Shown here: one piece after another, positions 40,810-48,660 of the stretch
How positions within the stretch are numbered: position 1 is the stretch's first letter
Layout: every line of letters begins with the position of its first letter
Assembly (NCBI GenBank): GCA_023212725.1
Contig: JALBYF010000072.1
Coordinates: 1 to 64,000 of the forward strand
Origin: Tranzscheliella williamsii
Taxonomy: Eukaryota; Basidiomycota; Ustilaginomycetes; Ustilaginales; Ustilaginaceae
Reading direction: 5' to 3'
Length of the DNA stretch: 64,000 bases
Made by a program: the position numbers and the translations under genes
The notes under the pieces: generated by a model
What the model was told of the DNA's origin: nothing
Seen by the model: only the letters and a program-made list of their open reading frames with translations
Databases searched by the model: none

Positions 40810-42394
40810 CCCACACCAGCCCCAGCAGCAGCAACAGCAGCAACAAGCCAGTCCCAGAGGCTCGACGGACGTGGCAAGCGGCCAAACGCTGGGTCCTGAA
40901 CAGCGAAACCTGGACAGCTCGCCGAGAAGCAGCCTGCAGCAACCGCGCACATCGCAGGAGGTTGCTTCTCCGCTCGCCGTTACACAAAAAGCCGAGGTGT
41001 CCTATGCGGAAGGCGTCGAGGGGCATGCCGAGCCGAGACCTGCAGCAAGCCAGGCCTACGAGCCGCAGAAAGACAATTCGGCGGCAGAGAAAGACGCAGA
41101 GGCGGAGGTGAGAGTCTCGGAGGACATTGTGGCGCCGATCTTGCCGGCCCCCGTGGAGTTGGTTGACGCGTTGAGCGAGTCAGCAGCGCGGACGTCCCAG
41201 TCTGTGGAGGCGGAGAGCCAAGCACAGGACACACTGCCTGCCCCCGCAGTAGCAGAAGAGGTCGAGGAAGCTTCTGCCGCAGCAGCTCCGACACTGGAGG
41301 CCACAGCGGCAGCAGAAACTGAAGCAGGCGCAAGCCTCGACGCCTCAGCCGATGAAGCTGCTCCGGTCAAGCAAGACATGTCCAGCAGCGTGCCGGTTGG
41401 CGCACAACTGAGCGACGGCGGTAAAGAGGCGGTACCGGCGGCGGAGGCGGTCGAGCGCAAGCCGGAGCCGCTGCAGGAGGAGGTGCGGCCAGCGAGCCGG
41501 GTCGAGGGTGAGACGCAGGCGGCTGCAACGGTTGCCGGCGCTGGCGCGAGCTCTCCCGCTCCGGGCGGGCCTTCGCTCCCTGCCACGCCGTCGAAGCCGG
41601 GCAGGATGTCGCTCAAAGAGCGACTTGCCGAGGCGGCGCGCAAACGGGCGCAGCAGTCCGCCCACACCAGTGCGGCCCTGCCAGCCGCGGCCGCGGCGCC
41701 ATCCGTGACCGACCCAACACCTGAGCACAACGGCAAACCGGAGGCCCTAGTCCAGCCGCCAAGCCAGGTACAGAGCGCTACAGCCGCTGAAACTACAGTC
41801 GCGGTTCCACAGACAACTCAGGACGAAACTGGCGCTGTCGACGACGGTGCCGAACGTGCCGCTGCCGGAGCGACCGGTGAGCTGGAGACCCCCTGGGCAC
41901 AGACCGATGCGAGCGGCGCAGAAGGCCCGCTGCCGTCTACTGCGAAGCTTCCCAGCAAGGAAGAGGCGGAGGCAGCAGAGCCAACAGCCGCAGAAGCGGC
42001 GGCCGCGGTGGACAGCTCACCTGTCGAGGCAAGAGCGGCCTCGGCATCGTCCGTCGTGCCCCACTCAGAGGGACCAATGGCGTCCGAGGCAGCAATCGTG
42101 CATGCAGATGAACCGGGAGAAACTGCCATCACCAAGCCGGAAAGAACAGAGGACAGAAGGCAGAGCGCAGAGCAAGCACAGGAGGACATCCGGCTGGACA
42201 GCACCGACACGGCGCTGACGAGCGCGCAAGACGCGGACCGGGGCGGCGACGAGGAGGACCAGGAGGACCAGGGAACGCAGGAGGACGCGCCGAACGGCGA
42301 CGCGCCTGCGACAGCAACGGCCAACGGAGCACATGCAAACGCCAGCGCCAAGCCAGGCGGCAAGAAAAAGAAGAACAGAAAGAAGAAAAAGTAG
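37358..42394 (+). CDS. VPS54: GARP complex subunit Vps54 with long Ala/Glu-rich C-terminal extension
   Basis: Vps54 is the large subunit of the GARP tether, which receives retrograde vesicles from endosomes at the trans-Golgi. The protein has 1678 residues from the ATG at 37358, without introns. The N-terminal 230 are Ser/Pro-rich. The conserved region begins with FFAEEFDLGNPYTFDLV, then a coiled-coil tethering-complex helix set (YYSDVIEQHLIIEIGQQSSS, RQSLERRELIRLLLQQG). The Vps54 C-terminal domain spans about 830-1085 (YYVVNASLDVLALLVEYLK, LKNITAKHLALASQSLSI). The last 590 residues are unusual: a poly-Gln tract at about 1134-1165, then an Ala/Glu/Pro-rich disordered tail ending in a Lys-rich KKKKNRKKKK. 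Known Vps54 proteins are generally around 900-1000 residues, so the tail is an addition. Confidence 0.92.
40748..40850. repeat. CAG/CAA trinucleotide tract (poly-Gln in VPS54)
   Basis: Mixed CAG and CAA codons, interrupted by CAC and CCC (His, Pro). The interruptions should slow expansion. It encodes the glutamine run just after the folded Vps54 domain. Confidence 0.9.
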
Positions 42395-43605
42395 AGCTGG
42401 CACGCCACCGACGGCAAACAGCGCACGTCGGCGGTGCGCACGGCCTGGCGTTCTCCAACCCCGACCGGCACGTGGGGCCATGCGCAACGTGGGTCGGAGC
42501 TACTTTCATCGCCCTAGCACACATCCTGGCCATCACAGCCATGGCTATGCATTCATGGAGCCGTTTCACCGCAACGAGTCACAGTGGATCCGGGACTTGT
42601 GTGAGATCGAAGGCGAGGACGAGTGATGGCCCGACCTAACAGGAGCAGGTGGACCGTAGAAAGAAATTACCCCATGCCATTCAATTCTATTTCCATTTTG
42701 ATTCTGAAATGTGGGATAAAGCGCCGCTTTTAGAAACCAAACCAGCACAGCCATGCGCATGGGTGGCTATGCAGGCCAATATAGCCATGCCTTGTTCGCG
42801 AGCGGATGTGGACCCCATTCTACGAAGCAGGATGCCTGTGATGGCCAGAGAGGGCAGCGTTAGAGCGGAAGCATACAGCTACACGCAGCACATCCGTTGC
42901 GGTACAGTTGACCTGTCGTCGGGCGCTCGCGCTAGATGCGACATATCCTCGCCGTTTAGCGTGAGACGCAGCTCGACTGACACTGTCATTGACAACTGCA
43001 GCTGCGACTGTGACGCTGGGCTTCGATGGATTCGGAGGCCTAACTTCTACCCGACACAATGTGAACCACTGAATGGTGGCGCCCGCTAGCGTTTAGTATA
43101 GTGTCAGTGCTTACCCGCTAGCAAGACGCCGAATTCGCATTTTGACGAAATTACATGAGGATTTAGAGTCGTGGCACGCAAAGCAGCGCGCGAAGCGGTT
43201 CTGCATGGCGTGAGTAGCGCAGCGCGCACTGACGTCGCCTCAACATCGATACAAACACGAAATTGAAATTTCGCAGGGCAGTGTACGGCAGTCATAAGTG
43301 TAGGGCGGTGTAGGGCAGTGTAGGGCCCATGCTAAGGCCTAAGGTGCGCCGTCTCGCGCGCTTTCGCTGCGCTTTTCTTGCTCCGCTCGCCTTCTGCTTC
43401 TCGTCACCGGCTTTGCGCTCTGAATTCTTGTGGTGGAGCCTGTCAACCATCAGCTGCAGCTTTGTCTCCGCCTACAGTCCATCAGCGCATGGTAGTTAGT
43501 GGCTCGCTTGCTTGTCACTCTGCTACGACTTTCAACGGCGACTTTCTCGTTTCCCGCTTCCATCCGCCCGCGATAACTACCTGCTGGCCATAGGCCCCTC
43601 GCGTC
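42395..43605. other. Intergenic region between VPS54 and the LEA_2 gene
   Basis: About 1.2 kb. The left part is the VPS54 3' UTR and the right part is a C/T-rich leader from about 43,360. It contains a short 10-bp tandem repeat at 43297-43326. Open frames are short and without domains. Confidence 0.5.
43297..43326. repeat. Three tandem copies of RGTGTAGGGC
   Basis: Three adjacent 10-bp units differing only in the first base (A/G/A). A related GTGTACGGC lies about 16 bp upstream. The array sits about 280 bp before the LEA_2 gene start. It is too short and irregular for a telomeric sequence. Confidence 0.85.
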
Positions 43606-44820
43606 ATGTCGTATCCATTCCAAGGCCCGCAAGCGCAGGCTTCGTCCCGCTCCGACCCTCGCTACCACCACGATCCCTACTCGACTGCCCCGCAACACTA
43701 CGCTCCGTATCCTTCCCATCCAGACCTCGACGACGACGACAGGCTGTACGAGCATTACCACGACGGGCCGGAGGACAGCTACGAGCCGCGAGAGCCAGGC
43801 TACCCAGACGAGGAACCGCAGTCGTACGCATACGCTGACGCACCAGCCGCCACTGCCAAGATGGCTTCGGAGAAAGCAGGCTACGGCAGCCCTCGCGCGG
43901 GCGCGGGCAAGCGACAGAGTGGCAACAGCATCTGGACCAAAGAGGACAAGCGTGCCTTCGGGCAACGCAGCGCGCCCGCCAAGATCTGCCGCTTCTTGAT
44001 CGGCAATCTGATCCTCGGCGTGATTGTGGTGCTTTCGATCATCTGCCTGATCGTCATGTTCCTTCGACCTCCGAACGTGGGCATTACCGGCATCATTGTA
44101 CCCACGCAGAACGACGTCAATCTTGCGAACGGCACGTTCAGCTTCAACGTCACCGTCGACATCTCGGTCAGCAATCCCAACTCGATCTCAGCCAAGGTCA
44201 AGAAGATCAGCGCCACCGCCTACGACGCCGCCGACCACAGCACGCCGTTAGGTTCCGGCCAGGTGGAGAACAAGAAAATCGAACCCAACGCCAACACGAC
44301 GATTGAATTTCCATTTGAAATCAAGTACGAACAGAGCAAGGATCCGGACCTGAGCATCATCAAGGACATTGCCAGCGACTGCGGCCTTGACGGCAGTAGC
44401 AGCAGCACCAACAACCAGTTGAGCTTCCTCTTTGATATCAAGGTGGATGTCGAGGTGCTCAGTATCACCGTCCCTGTCTCGTTTTCCAAGAACGTCTCGT
44501 TCACCTGCCCACTCACCGGTGATAACCTAGTCAACGTTCTGGGCAACTTGGGATCTAGTCTTTTAGGAACGAGCGGTAGCGATCTGGGAAGCTTGCTTGG
44601 CTCCAGAAGAGACATTGGAGGAGGGGAGTCTGAAACAGCACACACACGCAAGAGGCAGATCGAAACCGACTCGGTCGACGCCATTCACTGGCAGCGCGAC
44701 GTAAGCGCTGTCCAGCTGGTCGCCGCTGCCGCCGACGGCTTTGTCAAACGATATTCTGCGATGAACGCGGATCAGAGCCCTTCGCAACCCCTGGGTGTCG
44801 AGCTGCACGATGCTTTGTAA
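43606..44820 (+). CDS. LEA_2-domain single-pass membrane protein
   Basis: 404 residues. The N-terminal 125 are hydrophilic, rich in Tyr, Pro and Asp. One membrane helix at about 127-153 (RFLIGNLILGVIVVLSIICL) is followed by a LEA_2/WHy-type beta-sandwich (about 155-310): VGITGIIVPTQNDV, FNVTVDISVSNPNS and VPVSFSKNVSFTCPL. LEA_2 domains occur in plant desiccation proteins and in fungal proteins such as yeast Vac7-type and other vacuolar/ER membrane proteins; function here is unknown. With the helix as signal anchor, the LEA_2 part would face the lumen or cell exterior, and several N-x-S/T sites lie in it. The C-terminal 80 residues have no recognised domain and contain KR pairs. The ATG at 43606 follows a C/T-rich leader. 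Confidence 0.85.
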   Translation: MSYPFQGPQAQASSRSDPRYHHDPYSTAPQHYAPYPSHPDLDDDDRLYEHYHDGPEDSYEPREPGYPDEEPQSYAYADAPAATAKMASEKAGYGSPRAGAGKRQSGNSIWTKEDKRAFGQRSAPAKICRFLIGNLILGVIVVLSIICLIVMFLRPPNVGITGIIVPTQNDVNLANGTFSFNVTVDISVSNPNSISAKVKKISATAYDAADHSTPLGSGQVENKKIEPNANTTIEFPFEIKYEQSKDPDLSIIKDIASDCGLDGSSSSTNNQLSFLFDIKVDVEVLSITVPVSFSKNVSFTCPLTGDNLVNVLGNLGSSLLGTSGSDLGSLLGSRRDIGGGESETAHTRKRQIETDSVDAIHWQRDVSAVQLVAAAADGFVKRYSAMNADQSPSQPLGVELHDAL

Positions 44821-45739
44821 GCCACTCACTCGCTCGCTTTCGCTTCCTGCTAAGGTCGTCGTCCCACTTGTCCGTGCCTGCTTGGCACCCTTCCTGTAGT
44901 CTACACCTGCACTGGCTTTCTGGCTTATTACGGACCATTGCTATGCATTTTCTTACGGGCGGGAGAGTGACACTGGCAGTGAGGCGTGCGAGCGTGCTAG
45001 AAGCGCGACCTGGACCAGCCATGTGCGGTACAGTGCGCCGATCTATTTATGTTTCCGTAGCGACTGGAGAGCGCATGTGCTGCTGGCGTCTGCTGGGCTG
45101 CGAGTGCTGTGAAGGGAGCCGCTGTCTGGGTGCGCTCTGGATGCTGGCTGCAAGGGTTCTGCACAGCGCGGCACTCACAACGTGTTAGTTGCGATCGGCA
45201 AAAGTCGAATCAACAGCAAGTTAACGCGCCTTCGCCAGCCAGACAGAATGAATGCGATCCAACAGCATGCCATCCCAGGCGAGCATCCGTCGCAATTCAT
45301 CTTCACCACAGCCATTCGCGTGACTCTGCTATTCGATCGCCTTTCAGATACGCTGCGTCGAGCCTAGTTCGGTGACTTGAAGTGCGAGTGGCTCGTGATG
45401 ACCTTCTGCTGTCTGTGCCTTTCGTTCTACGTCTAGAGCCAGCTCTTCGTCCAGCCACGTCTGTCTACCTTTGCAAGTCGACGGTCGCTCGCTTCTTCTT
45501 CTCCATTACATCCGGATCCCCTCAGCTCTGGCTTCCAAACCAGCATCGCGGCCTCCTCACGCCCATAGCTACACCAGATGTCCCGCTGAGCAACGAATCG
45601 TCGCAGTTACGCTGATACCCACATACGCTCCCGCCGCGTGCCCACAGCACCGCACAGCTTCTCCGCTCGCTGGGAGGCCGCCTGGCTCGAGCACAACCTG
45701 AGAAAGCGCTACCAACGTAGACATCCTTTGTTGCAGGTC
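44821..45739. other. Intergenic region between the LEA_2 gene and KEX2
   Basis: About 920 bp. No gene is seen. The last 250 bp look like a 5' leader, and TTTGTTGCAG immediately before GTC-ATG could be the acceptor of a leader intron. Confidence 0.45.
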
Positions 45740-48562
45740 ATGAAGCTCTCCATCGCCCTCGTGCTCTTGCTGAGCGGCCTCCTTGCCCTCAGCCGCGCCC
45801 ATGCTCAGCAGTACGACGTAGCTAGCAACGACTCGGCCTTGGCACCTCGCTGTTCCGCTGACCTTGCGTCCGGGCCCGCTCGCCTCAACCGCAGACATCC
45901 GGCCGACTATCCTTGGGCTAATCAGAAACACTCTGTGTCGCTACCCACCAAGCGCTCCTACGACACCCATCACTACTATGTTGTGGAGGTGCATTCCAAG
46001 CGCAGCCAGGGTGTCGACCCGAGGGACGTCGCCGACGCACTGGGCGCCGAGTTTGTCGAGCGCGCTGGCGAGCTCCAGCATCACTGGCTCGTACGCTCCG
46101 AAAAGCCCGTGCCCGCTCTCGACGCGCTAGCCCGACGCAGTGCGCTCTCCTCGTCCTCGCCAGAGCGTCCTGATGTTCCCGAGCAGCAGGATCCCATTCT
46201 ACAACGCTGGCACGCCTTCAAGCGCTCCGCTCATCAGACAGGCTTTACAAGCCAACATCGCCTGAACAAGCGTCAGCATGCCGCTGCTCTCTCCATCAAG
46301 GGCGTGGAGCGGCAACAGGTTAGGAGACGCCAAAAGCGCAATGTCATCTACGATCCGGCCACCATGCCGCACCTCTACCCCGAGATCCGTGCTCCCCTCC
46401 CCAATCCCGATCCCTGGCCCCTTCCAGCGCCAGACGCCCGACCTGGCCCACGCCCCCCTATGATCCCCGCCGCCAAAACCGCCAGCATGATCGGCAACTT
46501 CAATATCAAGGACCCCATCTTCACCAAACAGTGGCATCTGGCCAATGACCGCAAGCTTGGCTACGACCTCAATATCAGCGGTGTATGGGAGCAAAACATT
46601 TATGGAAAGGGCATCACCGTTTGCCTCATCGACGACGGCCTCGACATGCACAGCCCTGACCTGGAGGATAACTTCTTCGCCGCGGGCAGCTACGACTTTA
46701 ACTCCCACACCCCGCTCCCCGAACCCCGAGAGAGCGACGATCAGCACGGTACACGATGTGCTGGCGAGATTGCCGCCATCAAAAACGACGTCTGCGGTGT
46801 CGGCGTCGCCCATAACGCCAGGGTCTCGGGCGTTCGCATCCTCTCTGGCCCTATTTCCGACGTCGACGAAGCTGCCTCTCTCAACTTTGCCTATCAGGAG
46901 AACGACATTTACAGCTGCAGTTGGGGCCCTCCGGACGACGGGCGCAGCATGGATGCACCCAAGGGGCTCATCGCCAAAGCCATGCTCAATGGCGTTCAGA
47001 ACGGCAGAGACGGCAAGGGAAGCGTCTTTGTCTTTGCCGGCGGCAACGGCGGTGCTGCCGACGATCAGTGCAACTTTGACGGATACACCAACTCGATCTA
47101 CTCGATGACCATCGCCGCTGTCGACCGAGAAGGGCAGCATCCCTACTACTCGGAGATGTGCTCCGCCATTATTGCCACCAGTTGGAGCTCTGGCAGTGGA
47201 GATCATATCCACACCACCGACGTCGCTTGGAACGGTATCAACCGATGCACCGCCCACCACGGCGGCACCAGCGCCGCAGCGCCGCTCGCCGCTGGCGTTG
47301 TGGCGCTGGCACTGAGCATCCGGCCCGAACTGACCTGGCGCGACGTACAGCACATTGGAGTGCGCAGCGCCGTGATGATCAATCCCGAGGATCCCGACTG
47401 GCAGCTGACACAGGCGGGGCGCCACTACAATCACAAATACGGATACGGTCTGATCGACGCCTATCAATTTGTCGAAGAGGCCAAGCGCCATCAACTCGTC
47501 ACTCCCCAGGCCTGGTTCGCCTCGCCCAACATCACACTACCGGCGACAGAGACACTGATCACCGCCCCCGGCACCGTCTCGTCGTTTACCATTACCGAGG
47601 ACGATCTGAAGCGCGCCAATCTGGCCACGCTGGAGCACGTCACGGTGCGCGTCTGGATCACCCACCAGCGACGCGGCGACGTCAACGTCGAGCTCGTCTC
47701 GCCGCACGGCACCAAGTCGGCCCTTGCGCGGTCGCGGCGGTACGACGACGCCACGACCGGATTCCCCGGCTGGTCGTTCATGACACTCAAGCACTGGGAC
47801 GAGTCGGCCGTCGGCGAATGGAAGCTGAGGGTCTACGACGTCGCGCACCCCAACAAGGTAGGCAACCTGTATGCCTGGGGCATGACGCTCTGGGGCGCCT
47901 CGGCCGACGCCACCAAGGCAGTGCCGTGGAACTTTCCCGAGGACTCGATCGAATACCACGAGCATCTGGCCGCGGCCCCCAACACCACCATCATCAAGCT
48001 GCCGGCGATGCCCACGGCGACGCGGAGTGCCCAGCTCAAGAAGCCCACCGACCATCTGCCCGCGGACCACGGCAGCGCGGCCGGCGAGACGCATATCGAC
48101 TTTACCCACCCAGAGGCGGACACGGGCTATCTGTCGGGGCTCAAAAAGAACAGCCCCTGGGTGTTTGTCGCTGCGGGGCTGGTGCTGCTGTTTGCCGCCA
48201 GTCTGGCGGCGTTTTTTGTGATCAAGCGGCGCAAGAGGCGCGCGGGCGGGGGGGCAGGCGGCGGGGGCGAGTACGCGTTTCTGGCGACGGACGACGAGGT
48301 GGCGCTGGGCGATCTGGACGGCGCGGGGGGTCTGCGCGACGGGCGCCGCACCAAGGAGCTCTACGACGCGTTTGGCGGCTCGGACTCGGACGATCCCGCC
48401 GACGCCGACGCCGACCCGCGCTTCACCCTCGCCGCGGACGACGACCTCAGCCGCACGTTACCGCGCGCCGACACCGCCATGGTCGACCTCGACGAGACCG
48501 CCTCGCGCGCCTCGGCCGACGAGGGCAGCTGGACCGACACCGCCCCGCTCGCGCAGCACTAG
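45740..48562 (+). CDS. KEX2: Kexin, Kex2-type proprotein convertase
   Basis: Calcium-dependent serine protease of the trans-Golgi that cuts secreted precursors after Lys-Arg and Arg-Arg. The protein has 940 residues from the ATG at 45740. It begins with a signal peptide (MKLSIALVLLLSGLLALS) and a long propeptide with Arg/Lys pairs (RRRQKRN near 200). The S8 catalytic triad is complete: Asp298 in CLIDDGLD, His336 in DQHGTRCAG and Ser511 in GGTSAAAP; AGGNGG gives the oxyanion residue. The P domain follows (about 595-730), then a Thr/Ala-rich stem, one membrane helix (WVFVAAGLVLLFAASLAAFFV) and an acidic cytosolic tail with possible Golgi-sorting aromatic signals. The catalytic Asp lies later than in yeast Kex2 (175) because the pro-region and a Pro-rich stretch are longer. 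It converges on CFT2. Confidence 0.96.
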   Translation: MKLSIALVLLLSGLLALSRAHAQQYDVASNDSALAPRCSADLASGPARLNRRHPADYPWANQKHSVSLPTKRSYDTHHYYVVEVHSKRSQGVDPRDVADALGAEFVERAGELQHHWLVRSEKPVPALDALARRSALSSSSPERPDVPEQQDPILQRWHAFKRSAHQTGFTSQHRLNKRQHAAALSIKGVERQQVRRRQKRNVIYDPATMPHLYPEIRAPLPNPDPWPLPAPDARPGPRPPMIPAAKTASMIGNFNIKDPIFTKQWHLANDRKLGYDLNISGVWEQNIYGKGITVCLIDDGLDMHSPDLEDNFFAAGSYDFNSHTPLPEPRESDDQHGTRCAGEIAAIKNDVCGVGVAHNARVSGVRILSGPISDVDEAASLNFAYQENDIYSCSWGPPDDGRSMDAPKGLIAKAMLNGVQNGRDGKGSVFVFAGGNGGAADDQCNFDGYTNSIYSMTIAAVDREGQHPYYSEMCSAIIATSWSSGSGDHIHTTDVAWNGINRCTAHHGGTSAAAPLAAGVVALALSIRPELTWRDVQHIGVRSAVMINPEDPDWQLTQAGRHYNHKYGYGLIDAYQFVEEAKRHQLVTPQAWFASPNITLPATETLITAPGTVSSFTITEDDLKRANLATLEHVTVRVWITHQRRGDVNVELVSPHGTKSALARSRRYDDATTGFPGWSFMTLKHWDESAVGEWKLRVYDVAHPNKVGNLYAWGMTLWGASADATKAVPWNFPEDSIEYHEHLAAAPNTTIIKLPAMPTATRSAQLKKPTDHLPADHGSAAGETHIDFTHPEADTGYLSGLKKNSPWVFVAAGLVLLFAASLAAFFVIKRRKRRAGGGAGGGGEYAFLATDDEVALGDLDGAGGLRDGRRTKELYDAFGGSDSDDPADADADPRFTLAADDDLSRTLPRADTAMVDLDETASRASADEGSWTDTAPLAQH

Positions 48563-48660
48563 CGCCTTCACACACCCGGTTCCACGCAATGGCACGCTCG
48601 CTTTTCCACACGGCCGCGCACGTAGTATAGTCTCGCATGTGTTTCGTGGGGGCGCGGGGG

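Noticed and set aside
47158..48630. 490-codon frame overlapping KEX2 in another frame
   Set aside because: Arg/His/Gly-rich shadow of KEX2; KEX2 has the complete catalytic triad.
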